From assembly GCA_021234155.1 (NCBI GenBank), contig JAJEKV010000085.1, positions 3,916,706 to 3,980,705 on the forward strand: a DNA stretch of 64,000 nucleotides. Direction: 5' to 3'. Source of the stretch: Isoetes taiwanensis. Its lineage: Eukaryota; Streptophyta; Lycopodiopsida; Isoetales; Isoetaceae. The position numbers were made by a program, and so were the translations under genes. This document shows positions 42,925 to 55,154 of the stretch, in pieces. Position 1 is the stretch's first letter. Each line of letters begins with the position of its first letter. A model generated the notes under the pieces. It was given only the letters and a program-made list of their open reading frames with translations. It searched no databases and was not told where the DNA came from.

Positions 42925-44639
42925 CCATTTAAGAATAGAATAGAATATGATTTTATCGTCCACGGAAACCAACTGGCCTATGGGACCCAAGTACAAAGAG
43001 AGAGCAAAGCAGCGATATTACCGGGATTAAAAACCCCGCCCGAAGGGTTTTCGGGGAAAAACCTTAGTAGCAATAAGGATGCTGACATATCTTGCATGCT
43101 TATATACATAATCACAAGTACAATTTGAGGTTAATGTCGGACGGGGGGCATAACCGAGTCCGCATCCATTACCTCCCCGAGGTACGATCCCGACAAGCCT
43201 CAGAGGCCGCGGTTTTCGGTAGCTCATGCAAGGCCCGATGGGGCACAACTAACCGAGCATACCGAGCGGGATATGCCGGGTACAGCCGGACAGCCCTGGA
43301 GGGCGTGACTTTCATCCTCAATGGCGCCATGTTGACAAAGATCGGACAGACTGTCCTCACGCTGCTCCCGAATCCATCTCCATGTCTCAATGCGAGGTGG
43401 TGTGCACTGTCTTGCGAATGGAAGCAATCACCCTGCGCTTTTTCATGGGTAGATGGGTGCGCAGGTAGTGGTGTGGGCCCTCGTGAGCATGGGATTAACT
43501 CGTTGTCGATAATTTGCCACCTTGACATGTGGCGGGGCCTCTGCATCCCAAAGCTTGGCCATGAAGCAAGCATCCAAGTATCTTTGCTTCAAGGCAGCGC
43601 GTTCCTTGCGGTGTATGCACGGTCCACATCCGTGGTGCCCGCACATTCCATAGCGAAACCACCGGGCTTGCTTGTCTTTCCAAAGAAGCTTTGAGTCGCC
43701 ATGCGGGCCCATCGCCACCGCCAAAAGCAAGGTTAGGCGGTCGGGCTTCATCCATAGCCACCACCGCCCGGAAGTAAATAATGTGACGCTTCAGTAGCGA
43801 CCCTCTGTAATGGAAGGAAGCCTGTCTCCCGGAGCAAGATGGGCTTTCCGGCTAGCAGCGACCAGTAACGATGGATGCATCCCAGTGTGTGGTAGTAGAA
43901 AACTCAATGCCCAAATACTTATAAGATCGAGCCACCTCCACTACCCCCCCGGTAAGTGAATGAAGGAAGGCGTGGGTGCCGGGATGATGGGACCAGCAGC
44001 ACCCTTGTCTTGGCCAAGTTAACTCTCATGTCTGGTGAATTGGCGTAGAAAGTGTCCAAAGCATCCGGTGGCGTTGCATGTCCTCCCGGGTATATGCGGC
44101 AGGTCAACATCATCAGCATATATGAGTTGCGGATTATGTGGTGCATGAACGCCTCCCCTCCCCGCTTTCAGCTAGCCATTCTTCTAGCTGGTCAATGTAC
44201 AAGCCCGGAGCCGCCGGGATAGAGGGCAGCCCCGGGCGCCCCAATGCTACTAACAACGGGCTCCCCGACAAGTGTGAGACGGCCGGAGCAAGCCTCGTTA
44301 TAGTCTCGTATATATAGCATTCTGCAAGTCGACGGGGGTCCCTAGCTGTCTTAATCTGTCCCACAACTTATCCCGAGGCACTGTGTCAAAAGCCTTTGCG
44401 AAATCCACAAAGCAACAGTATAGATTCTGGCGTTGATTCCGGCTATCCTCTATGAGTGTTCGCAGAGTGAAGATATGGTCAATAGTAGAATGCCGGGGGC
44501 GGAAGCCTGCCTGCGTGAGAGCCCGCACTTCTCCATCCTCTGCCCAAAGTGTCAGTCGCTGCTCAAGAATCCCGGCAAGCAACTTGGCAAAGAGAGATAA
44601 CATTAGCTTCTTATTTGCCACTTTTGATAAATCAGGCAC
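42925..44639 (-). pseudogene. LINE ORF2 fragment: RT to 3' end
   Basis: The 44639-44298 frame has the RT palm: GFRPRHSTIDHIFTLRTLIE, then CCFVDFAKAFDTVPRDKLWD. After frameshifts comes PQLIYADDVD (44.1 kb, catalytic YADD). Near 43.3 kb lies the C-terminal zinc pattern HGAIEDESHALQGCP. The 3' UTR holds a stem flanked by GGTTTTTCCCC and GGGGTTTTTAATCC. The 3' end is GTTTCCGTGGACGATAAAAT followed by a short (TATTC)n tail at 42.93-42.95 kb. GC-rich compared with its surroundings. At least four frameshifts. Confidence 0.82.
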
Positions 44640-45065
44640 TCAAGAAATTGCTTGGTCAATAGGAATAGGAATAGAAATACAAATACAAATACGTCAACCA
44701 TTGATAATAGAGTGAGAAATGTGCATGCCCACACTATTAGCAACTATTAAAAACTCATGAGCAAGCAAATCACGAATGAAAAACCAGCAAGGCACTTTGA
44801 GGGCTGAAAGCATATTAGGAGAAAAACCAGATGTATAATATTAATAGAGAATGTAACCAGTACCCAAAGAATAACCAATTCTATATTGCCTCAACACTAT
44901 TAAAAATATCAACAGGAAACAGAAACGACCAGACCAAAGGGAGATAGGGAAAGCAACAAAAGGACGTGGGGTAGAATTGGGGATGCTCAAGGAAGCCATA
45001 GGAGGAGTCAGAGGAAGAGATAGACATCAAGAAACTATAGTAACCTACTAAAATTGTAACGGGTA
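44640..45065. other. Intergenic
   Basis: AT-rich with AAATACAAATAC-type simple sequence near 44670-44700. Nothing else recognised. Confidence 0.4.
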
Positions 45066-45510
45066 CACTACAAAAGAAGGAGCCAATTTATGTCATTAAA
45101 ATGTAACCAGAGCATTGAAAAATTTTCACTATGACATTATTGATGACATTCAGATATAGATGATGTTATAGGTGCCACAGTTTGTGCCACCTATAGCACT
45201 TTTTGTGTCACCTGCAGTGAATAATTTTGTTATGATGCGATAGATGTTGCTATTAGCATCAACTATAGTGTCACTAGTTGTTATACAGGTAGCATCAAAA
45301 TTAGTGCCAGCGCCCACCATTGGCATTATAGGTATTGTTATTAGTATCAAATATAATAGCACGTTTAGTGTCACAAATTTTGCCAATGTTGTGCCGCCAT
45401 AGTATATGCGACAATAGATGTTGCTATTAGTATAACCAACATTGTTAGATATTGTCCCATCTATAGTGACATTATGAGTATTAACATTAATAATATATAG
45501 ATGCAACATT
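45066..45510 (+). mobile_element. CACTA-like terminus with internal short repeats
   Basis: CACTACAAAAGAAGG at 45066 matches the plant CACTA terminal inverted repeat (CACTACAA-GAAA type). Downstream, variants of ATAGATGTTGCTATTAG and TAGTGTCA recur in both orientations, like subterminal repeats. No TTGTAGTG partner is visible, so the right end is lost or unidentified. Confidence 0.4.
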
Positions 45511-45579
45511 CTTGATAACCCCTAGAGAGGTAGAACTACTAAGTAAGCACTTGGTCTTCGTGGATGATGTTAAAATAAT

Positions 45580-45617
45580 ACCTACCTACCTACCTACCTA
45601 CCTACCTACCTACCTAC

Positions 45618-45650
<33 letters not shown>

Positions 45651-45651
45651 A
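45580..45651. repeat. (CTAC)n-(CTAT)n tetranucleotide microsatellite
   Basis: About 10 CTAC units followed by about 8 CTAT units, switching once. A shorter CTAT tract recurs near 45937. Confidence 0.95.
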
Positions 45652-46302
45652 AGTTATATAGAGGTGCAAGAATCTTGGAGTTCTTGCCCCTTAAACACTT
45701 GATACATGGACTTGAGATCGATAAGTGATGGTAAGGGGAATCTATAAGGTTGTTTAGGGATGAACACCCTCCCTCATCTGCCTTTTACACGAGCTCTAGT
45801 TCCCCCATGTTCGGTTTTTGGGCTAGTCCATTGCATTAGCAATTAAAAGATCTTGTGTTCCAGTCTCTAGGGGTTCGTCATATATCCTCATGGATGTTGC
45901 CAATGTGGTATGACATAAAAACACGACCTATCTATGTAGCTATCTATCTATCTAGTTTATCATCTAATATGAGGTGGGGTTTATTTCACATATATTCAGA
46001 GGCTTTTGATCGTGGTAACACCCGAGTCGACCATGTTTGACCAAAATTGTCCAAAATTTAGCTAGTAAACTGCCCCATAGTGTTTCTTGACGTGTTTTGC
46101 TTAGATTTGACTTCATGTTACCTAGTTAATATAGGTCCATCTGATCAAGAAGTCTTAGGCACGGGAACCTAGTCAGCCTTAGTCTATAAAAAGGGACCTC
46201 AATTGACATTTTCTCTTCACCAAATTTGTTCTCATCCTCTTAGGTAATTTTCGAGCTCCTTGTCAATCTTTTCCAACAATTTTCTACTCCAATCTCTGCT
46301 CA
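45652..46302 (+). promoter_or_regulatory. Possible promoter or LTR remnant upstream of an unknown ORF
   Basis: CTATAAAAAG at 46184-46193 is a good TATA box about 110 bases before the ATG at 46303, with CTCTTCACC between them. The DNA could be the U3/R part of an LTR, but no partner LTR was found. Confidence 0.4.
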
Positions 46303-47902
46303 ATGGTGCCCAGAAACTTTGTTGAATGGTACAACAGTGCCAACCACATCCATGAATTTCCAGCAGAGGAGGCCTTCCATGTCTTTGACCATCTCTTTAA
46401 TCTCCATGCAACCTTGACAAGAAAACCCTATTATATAGACATTTTATGCCAGTATGACCAACAAATCTTACCCTGGGAAGTCAGCCTTTCCCCAAGGGGA
46501 GGCAAGTGGATGTCCTTGGAGTCATTAAGTCAAGTCTTAGGCGGGGGATCTAGAGTCAAAAGTCAGTTGTGGGAGAGAACGAGCAGCATGCCTAATTACA
46601 TGAGTTGTAAGGCTCATAGGCACCGGTATGTCTCAACACACGCACCTCTATCCTTGTTTATGCACTATAGGGCCATCAACAAGGTGGGGGAGCCTTCGAT
46701 TCAACCCTTAGACCTTGCACCCCTCAACATGAGGATGGAACAGGGCCAAATTCATGAGATTCAGTCCTTGGAGTACGTCTACCACGACACTTCAGCAGGG
46801 GCACTTTAGATCGAGCAAGACTATGAACAGGAAGGGGAGGACGACCAAGATTGGGAGAGCATGGAAGCATCAAGGATGGAGAGGCAGATAGTAAGGCATG
46901 ATGAGGACATCAGGCGAGCCAATGAACCGTAGAAAAGAATCAACGCACAGGGCACCTCTGATAGTGAAAGATCGTATCGTGTGCATGCAGCGATCGGGTA
47001 GAAATGCCTAATCGTGGTATAATTAGTTAAGATTCCTCCAGAAGCGGGTGTTTTAGAATATCGCATCACAGTATCTCCAATAGTGATTGAAGGGGAGGAG
47101 TACATTCTTGCATATGACATCCTCCATCTTCCATACTGCTTAGAAGAAGGGCTCAGAATCGGCGAACTCATGGGGCTGATTGTAGAAGGGCAACAGAGGG
47201 ACCTCATTGACTACTCATATCAAGAAGTCCTAAGAGAGGTAGCAGAACGGCATTTTTATGTCGTAGAAACGATATCTGACATTGCGACATACGAATACAT
47301 ACGGCAGATATATCACCAACAGCCGCCAGTTATTCTAGAGGAGGAGTTTCAGGAAATTCAAAGTAGGTTGTATAAACCATGTTCGAGTGTGAAGCATACG
47401 GGAGGGGTCCAGCGGCATCAACTTGGACAATGCAACCACGATGTGGAGGGACCATGAAGACCTCCTAGCAATAGACGTCTACGGTGAAGCGACGAAAAGG
47501 AGGGGTATAGCAAAGTCAGCGGGACTCCAAAAGGGGAAGGCCCTTCAATACTATCTTCCAGTTCTAAGCCAAGGCCAGATGATAGTATTCCACAAGGACT
47601 TCAGCCCACGAGGGGAGAAATCCGTAGCACTCCTGATAGCACTTTCAGGGTTCAGCCAGCATGCCAAAATAAAAGAGAACACGGATCACATCCGTGGTAC
47701 TCTACAGCCTCAACTTTGCCAGGGGTCATCTAAGAGATGTGCCAAAGACAGTAGTAGCAGCTATGGCACCACCACTCCCACCTCCTCAAATGGCCCGAGC
47801 TTTAGAAGGAGAATCATCTCGAAACATTCTGCGCAACGTCAGCAAGGGACTTCACTCAATGACATGAAGAACTTCTTCAAGTCTATGAAGTGCTCTCGAT
47901 GA
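46303..47902 (+). pseudogene. Unrecognised ORF with in-frame stops, then a second frame
   Basis: One reading frame runs from the ATG at 46303 to about 47457 with four internal stops (TAG at 46807, near 46930 and 46999; TAA near 47020). A second frame, 47423-47902, follows. The product has no motif I know: an N-terminal half rich in aromatic residues, an acidic middle (EQEGEDDQDWE), and a basic Ser-rich end. Position just before a Ty3/gypsy gag suggests an extra ORF of a retrotransposon or an unrelated captured gene. I do not assign a function. Confidence 0.45.
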
Positions 47903-48214
47903 TAAACGCTTATCCCTCCCTATGTACTAATATGTATCAAGAGAATTCTATGATTGCATGTAATATTATCTATTTTCTATGAAAATTTTCAAGTTTTCAA
48001 TTGTATATTGATGTATCAACTATTATAATTCATTGTTAACTTATAAAGTTGAGTTTCAACGTGATTTCTTTCATGACTAATAAGAATTAACATATAAAAG
48101 ATATCATGATGTATAACTTTGAATAACAACCATGGGTGACTAATACTTGCAGCCAGGAACACGCGCTCAGGGTCCCACGGTTAAGGCACGCACCATCAGT
48201 GGCAACCCAGAAAC
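47903..48214. other. Spacer between unknown ORF and gypsy gag
   Basis: AT-rich. No LTR border or PBS that I can support. Confidence 0.4.
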
Positions 48215-51200
48215 TTGTTCGGCCGAGAGCACGATGAAGAACAAACAGTTGAAGCAATGAACACAAGGCTAACTCCGATGAGGAACCAGATGCAGCAACT
48301 GATGCAATGGGCTACACCTTTGATGCATGCCCAGGAGTATGGATCGATGCCACCTCCACCATCGAGAGGACCAGACGAAGCTCCTCAACTGGAGCAGGAA
48401 GAAGTCTGGATGCCTGAGAAGAACAAAAAGAGGAAAAGAAGAAATGGGAGGAGCCCATCTCCTTCGAGTTCCAGCTGGTCAGACACTTCGGGAAGTGGAT
48501 CTCGAAGCAGTTCTGAAAGTGAGTTAGACAACTCACAAGGCAGAGACAGGAACAGAGAACAGGGGACTACCAGAAGAAGATGGATAATGCAATGAGTAAT
48601 GTATGGAAAATCCAAAAGTTGGGTCAGTTCTCCGGGAAGGATAGATCTGGCATGGAAGTGGAAGCTTGGTTAGACGAGATGGAAGAATTTGGGAACTCAT
48701 ATGAGATGAAAGATAAGGACATAGAAAAGGTGGCAACAACAAACCTGATTGGACCAGCCCGGATTTGGTGGAAAGGATATGCCAAGTCAAATAAGTTAAG
48801 AAGGAACAATTGCAGATTCAAAACCTTCAGTAAGGCTTTCCGCAAGCAATACGTCCCAAGGTCGCACACGAGCAGGCAAATTCAGCAGTTCTATAGGTTG
48901 GATCAAGGGAGCCTTTCAGTGGCCAAATATACAGAGGAATTTATGAGGCTAAGGCTAAATGTTCCAAGGATCACTGAGAGCCAGACAGTGGATGGTTACA
49001 TTGAGGGGTTGAATAGCAACATTAAGAGATTAGTAAGGGCCATCAGCCCGAAGACAGTTGGGAAGGGTGAAGACAAGGCACTAAGCTTGGAGGAGGCACC
49101 AGCAACTCCGACGTAGAAACATCAAGCTTACAAAAGAAAAGCAACAGGGTCTTATCAGCCAAGGCAAGCACCCTCCACTCCAGTGGGGCACCAATATCAG
49201 GGAAAGACGGATAAGAGAGGATCTTACGGGGATCAGAGGCAGCAGGGAGGTCCATGGGGGAAATCAGTCAAATTCTTTTTGGATAGCATCCGAAGGAAAA
49301 GAGGGAGGAATGCATAGAGAAGAAGTTAGTTTTAGGTGCTTCTAGTCTGGTTATCGTATGCATGATTGTCCCTTTGTGATGCAAGCAGCATTGGCAGAGC
49401 TCATTGATTGGGGGTCACCAACGGAAGTGGACGATGACGAAGACGACCAGCAGGAGCCTCAAGACTTCATAGAAGGTGAGTGCAGAATTTGTGCAGCTAT
49501 TGAGTCAGGTGATGTCAAAAAATAGTCCACGATTATTTCAACAGAGGGCATCATTGATAGCAAGCCCTATGTAGTCCTCATAGATACAGGTAGTTCGCAC
49601 AAGTTCGTTTCTCCCAGATTGGTCATCTTAATGAAGAACAAGATTCTTAAGTCCAAACCCAGACGGGTCAGTATGGCAAGTGGTCCAATTCGTCACACCA
49701 AGAGAAAGAGAATCAACTTTGACATAGACCTCAGTGGAACCAAATAGACTATGGGTGCAGAGGTAATGGATATTGGTAAATATGACCTCATACTAGGAAT
49801 GGAGTTCTTAAAGCCAACAAAAGCCATGATCGACTGCGACAAGCACGAGATCTCCATCACGGCATCCGACAGGAACCGATTTGTAGTCAAAGGTAAGAGA
49901 GTCCCTTTCAGCAATGCAGTGCATCTCCTTGAAGGAATTACACAAAAACTTAATGAGAGATGAGGTGGATTATATCCTTAGGCTAGAGGCAATTGAGTCC
50001 AGTCAGGACAAGCAAAGTGAGCTAAGCTTGAACTAGTTGCCTAGGCCAGTAGCAAGGTTTACCAAGGAGTTCCATGGTGTATTTCCGGATGAAATCCGTG
50101 AGTTACCACCCCATAGGGGCGTGGAGTGTGAGATCACACTAGCACGAGATCCTAAGCCTGCCAGCAAGGCCCCTACAGGATGAGTACTCCAAAGCTAATA
50201 GAGCTCAAGAAGCAATGGCAAGAATTGCTCGAGCTCGGATTCATCAGGGCAAGCGTATCACCCTTCGGGGCACCCATTCTCGTTGTGAAGAAGAAGGATG
50301 GAAGTCTAAAGATGTGTATAGACTACCGTTAGTTGAACAAGCAGACAATAAAGAACAAATACACCTTGCCTAAGGCAGATGATTTGATGGATCAACTCCA
50401 AAAAGCAAAAGTCTTTTCTAAGATAGACTTGAGATCAGGGTACTATCAGATAAGAATCAAGAAAGAAGACATTCATAAGACTGCCTCTAGAACATGGTAT
50501 GGGCACTACGAATTTACAATTATGCCTTTCGGCTTATCGAATGCTCCAGCAACATTCATGAGGCTAATGAACGATATTTTCAGAGAATTCTTGGATGAGT
50601 TCGTCATCATTTTTTTCGATGACATTCTAATTTATAGCAAGTCCATAAAAGAGCATGTCGTACATTTGAGAAGAGCTTTAGAAAATCTAAGACAACATCA
50701 TTTTTACGGCAAGCTTTCAAAGTGTCACTTTGCAACAAGTAGAGTGGAATATTTGGGGCATGTGATCGCAATAGAGGGAATCTCAACGGATCCAGTAAAA
50801 ATAGAAGCCATAGTGGATTGGCCAGCACCAAAGAATGTCTCAGAAGTGAGAAGTTTCCTTGGCTTAGCAGGTTACTACCGCAAATTTGTAAAGGACTTCG
50901 CTAAGTGGGCGTCCCCTTTGTCGGACCTCACTAAGAATAACAAGGTAAAAGATTGGGTGGCATATTGGCTTGCGAACATCCAACTTTCTTTTGAGAAGCT
51001 CAAGAAAGCCTTGACAACAGCGCCAATGCTCACCCTACCTGATCCAAGCAAGGATAAGCTAGTAGCAATAGATGCTAGTAAGCTAGCAACAGGTGGAGTC
51101 CTCATGCAGGAAGAAAGAGTAGTTGCTTATGATTCCAAGAAGATGAACGATGCCGAGCAATGCTACCCAACACATGATCAAGAACTCCTAGCCATAGTAA

Positions 51201-51250
51201 GAGCTCTTGATAGGAAATTCCAGTTAAATACCGACCATCAAAACTCCATC
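48215..51250 (+). pseudogene. Ty3/gypsy gag-pol, truncated in RNase H by a LINE
   Basis: gag lies at 48580-49116 (WLDEMEEFGNSYEMKDKD, ARIWWKGYAKS) after a charged Ser/Arg-rich leader. A degenerate zinc knuckle near 49.34 kb (RCF-stop-SGYRMHDC) follows. Protease carries VVLIDTGSSHKF, then DLILGMEFL. RT begins at about 50.18 kb: [17 protein letters not shown]-stop-[20 protein letters not shown], and FFDD in place of YVDD. The RT thumb holds VEYLGHVI and [12 protein letters not shown]. RNase H starts ([25 protein letters not shown]) and ends near NTDHQN at about 51.24 kb. Most in-frame stops are TAG, several at positions where the family has Gln. Confidence 0.88.
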
Positions 51251-54200
51251 ACAGCCAGCCGAAGGAAACAACCACTGAAATTGTGTTCAAGACCCGATGG
51301 CAGATCACATCAGTCTCAGCCAACAGAAGAGGGGGATGCAACAAGAGCAGCGGTAAGCCAGCAGGACCTCAAGGACTTCTTAGCTCAGATGAATAGGCAA
51401 CTGGAAGCCAGGATCCCAAGCATGGATGCACTTAATACATTGGCGGAAACGGCTAATCGCAACAAGATAGCTATATCCAGTTTGGATATCAGGGTGCAAA
51501 AGGTCGAGAAGACAAGTGAGGAGATGCAATGGAGGATAGACGAAATTGAAGAGGAGACGGCCAAGATCATGCAGAGGTTGATTGATTTAGAAAAGATGAA
51601 TGTTAAATTAGATGTATGGGACCCTTTGATAGAATAAAACCGCGCATCATGGAATTTGAAGAACATAATAGGATTAAACATGATGTTAGGTTGATAGGGG
51701 TAGCAGAGAAACCTAACGAAGATATGTATCGAGTTACTGCAGAGGTAATAGAGGCAGTTTTCAAAGGGCACCGAAGTATAATCGTCAAAGCAGTACGCTC
51801 GGGCCAATGGAGGGTGCGAGCAAGGCACATAAATCTGACACTAAGGGATATGGCAGCCAAGGAACGGATACTGCGCATGGGGTTCAGACTGAGGAATAGG
51901 ATCAAGGTGCAAGAGGCCCTAACAGTCATGCAGCGGTAAGGGCACAGATAACTGGCCAAAGAGGGAGTTGAACTAGGCAAGGATACATGGGGGGGTATAC
52001 CTACACAAACGAATCAGAGACCAGCCACCCTTAGGACAGGAGCAGAACGGGGGGAGACTGGAGGCCATAAGATCGAAAGGAACGGAGGGAGAGGAAACCA
52101 ATCCCCTGACACCGGCAATGCAGGGATTGGATGGAGGAACATCAGTAGAGAGAGCTCTCGCATCAAGAGGAGGAAACGGAAACGGGATCGGCGAGGAACA
52201 GATACACCAAAATGCGCATATGGGCCCAGCTTCGATCGCAAAAACTAGGGGGCGACCGAGAAGGATAACCAGTGAGCCAGAACATATGGAGAACCCAAAG
52301 GACCAGCCAAGGGGGAAAAAGCGTTGACCATATGGTACTGGAATTGCACCGGATACCCGTGGGATGGTGGGAAAGGCTTGAGGAAGCCCACAATTGCGAT
52401 ATAATATGTCTAGTAGAGACATGGGAACACAATATCAAGGGACTACTGGAGGAAGAGGGGTACCGGCTTTTCACATGCTGGAAAGACAAAGATTTTAAGA
52501 TAGGAAGAGGGAGCGCAGGTCTAGCTTGCTATATAAAGGAGAATGTAGCCAATAATACATGTATTTTATACTCAGATGTCAATAAAAGATATATGACGTT
52601 GAGCATACGATTGCAAAATAAATTAATCCTGATTATAGCGTATTACCCGCCAAACAGTGACAAACTGGAACTGCTGGACTTGGGGAGAGTATGATGAAAT
52701 GGAAAGACCAGGGGCCAATGATACTGATGGGAGACTTGAATGCCAGAACATGCCAGGAACAAGCACAAATCACGAGCATGAACGAGGTAGATGGACAGTG
52801 TGTACATACAGCGAGATCACAGGATTGGATAAGAAGTACAGAGGATAAGATAAAAATCAATGCCAAGGGTGAGTTACTGATAGAGATATGCACGACAGCA
52901 GGGGTCATCATAGCCAACAGGGTACAGGGGAATACGCGAGTCTAAATACTTATGGAAAAAGCATAGTCGATTATATAATTTTAAACGACAAAGCCGCGGC
53001 AGACACCTTGAGCTTCATGCTGGCAGATTGACCAACTAGGAAGAGGGAAATGGTGAGCTCTATCTTCGCCAAGTGGTTTGGGAAGGTACTGGACAGTAAA
53101 CTGAAGCATTGGGCAGAAATGGATAAACTAAGAGAACAAGGGCGGGCAGGTTAGAGCAAAGCAAATCATAGGGGAAAAAGATAATATGCTGCTTCGTGGA
53201 TTTCAGAAAAGCATTTGACACCGTCCCAAGGGAAAAGCTGTTACAAAGGCTAGTGGATATACGGGCCCCAGAAGATATGGTAGGGTCGATCGCACGGTTA
53301 TATCAAAGAGTGTACGCTAAAATGGAACAGGAGGGACAGACGATAGATTGTGACACAGGAGTTAAAAAGGGATGTCCACTGTCCCCGACACTATTTGATA
53401 TTTATATAGATGCACTACAAGGCTTCATCGCAGAAAGGCAAGGGGATGCGGACGCCCCCATACTGGGGATACTAGGGTACCTATCATGCTGTATGCTGAT
53501 GACTTAAGCATGATGTCTACAAAGAACAAGGGTATGCACAAGTTATTAGGGCTACTAGAAGCCTTCTGCAACAGGACAGGGTTGACATAAACCTGGCGAA
53601 GACCAAAATAGTCACATTCGGCACCAAGAGTAGACACAGACCCTTTAGGTATATGGGAACAGAACTAGAAGAATCGGCGGAATACATATACCTAGGATAC
53701 GATGCACACGGCATGGGTAAATGGTCTAAGGGAGCAGATGTCAGATTTCAGTCAGCCATTGAAAGCTACTTCAATATGAAAAACTCTTGCAACAGGAGCA
53801 GAATAATCGACTGGGAGATCAAATGCTACCTGTTTAATACAATGGTTGCATCAACGCAACTATATGGATCAGAGGCATGGAGGCCTGGCCTACCAGACAA
53901 GAAATAGGAAAAGCAAGAAGGGATTTTCAGGCAATGGTATAGGCAGGAATTCAGAATGCAGTCAAATACACCCATGGCAGTCATGGTATATGAGACAGGG
54001 CAGAGACCAATGGTGGTAAGAGCCTGGGAAAGGACCATCAGATACTTACTGAAGGACAACATGGGGGGTCACACTAGGAAGCTATCAACAATCGCAATTA
54101 GCGAATCAGCCAAGTCACATAACATTATAGGTAGCAGGTGGTTCAGGGAAGTAGCAGTATGGACTAGAGAGATGGGGTTAAATTTGGGTGATCTAATAAA

Positions 54201-54663
54201 TGAAGGAAAATGAAATGAAGGCTGGGCAGACAGAGCAAGCATGGCTGCAAAGCACAGCGGTATCAAAACACTCTGGCTGACAGAAGTTTTTAACCCAGAC
54301 CAACAGATAGGACAACAGATGTATAGGGACAATCTATTAGGGAAGACAAGAACGGACACCTTGGCAAGGCTCAGGATGGGAAGCCACGATCTAAGAATAG
54401 AAAAGGACAGGTGGAGGAAAGCGGAGAGGGAAAACCATGTCTATAGACTCTGTAACACAGGGAGAGTAGAGGATGAGAATCACATGCTCAACAACTATAC
54501 AACATATGAAGACATCAGAAACAAATACATGCAAATAAGGTGGGGACAACCAGGACATATTTTAATGGCAAGATCAGATACAAAAGCAGACTTGGCTGAC
54601 GCAATCAGAAAGATGATAACTACACACCAGGAGCTGCACAAAGAAAGAGGGCTGGTAATATGA
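51251..54663 (+). pseudogene. LINE inserted in the gypsy element: ORF1, endonuclease, RT, C-terminal zinc region
   Basis: ORF1: a coiled coil (51.36-51.60 kb, heptads such as [12 protein letters not shown]) and the RRM-like core (VRLIGVAEKPNED; VRARHINLTLRD) to 51.94 kb. The endonuclease starts near 52.33 kb with a frameshifted WYWNCTGYPW, then CLVETWEHN, a GLACYIKENV block, IIAYYPPNS and MGDLNART. RT: CFVDFRKAFDTVPREKL, KKGCPLSPTLFDIYIDAL and VYADDLSMM (53.2-53.6 kb). The C-terminal zinc region is near 54.45 kb (YRLCNTGRVEDENHMLNN, last Cys lost). At least six frameshifts or stops. The gypsy RNase H and the ORF1 coiled coil are read through as one 434-codon frame, a chance fusion at the insertion point. 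Confidence 0.85.
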
Positions 54664-54683
54664 ACCACTGAAAAGGTGGGATA

Positions 54684-55154
54684 TTGAAGCCCGCAAAAGC
54701 TAAGCTAAAAGCTGATGATAACGACGCACCGCCGCACGACCATGAGGCCGATTATAAGCGGGGTGTTGTGACGCTCCCTGCTAAACATACGGCGCTCGGC
54801 CGTATACTCGGCAGGAAATCCCCCATCTGGCTCACCAGCCGCACAGGCCCTTCGTCTACCCCGCACCCTAAGGTGACCCTAGTGCGGGGAAGGGACACGA
54901 AGGTGTCTTGGCGCGCCCTTCCCCTATGGGCTCCTATAACAGCGGAAGCGATAAACATGTCAGAACTAGCATCAACAATACAAATACTACCCCGAAGGGT
55001 AGTCCATCCCATATCCACAAGTGCAAAGAACATAATCACATACCATAAAACAGGAGAGCTCCTACCCGTGGCTCCGACACATAAGGAGGTCGACCGACCG
55101 ATAGGCCTCAAGATAGAGCGGTACCAGAGTCATAACAATGGCGGGCTGGCATAA
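54684..55154 (+). other. 156-codon open frame, probably part of an LTR or leader
   Basis: Not recognised as a protein. The DNA contains TGTGACGCTCCCTGC at about 54767, similar to the TGTGACG start of the chromovirus LTR, and several GC-rich stems such as CCCCGCAC paired with GTGCGGGG near 54860-54890. More likely a repeat end than a gene. Confidence 0.35.

Noticed and set aside
43092-43694. 200-codon plus-strand frame
   Set aside because: Shadow of the minus-strand LINE ORF2 C-terminus in GC-rich DNA.
45150-45509. 119-codon minus-strand frame
   Set aside because: Consists of translated short repeats (TNSNIY-like) inside a probable CACTA-derived sequence.
54684-55154. 156-codon protein gene
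   Set aside because: No motif. GC-rich stems and LTR-like strings suggest a repeat end.
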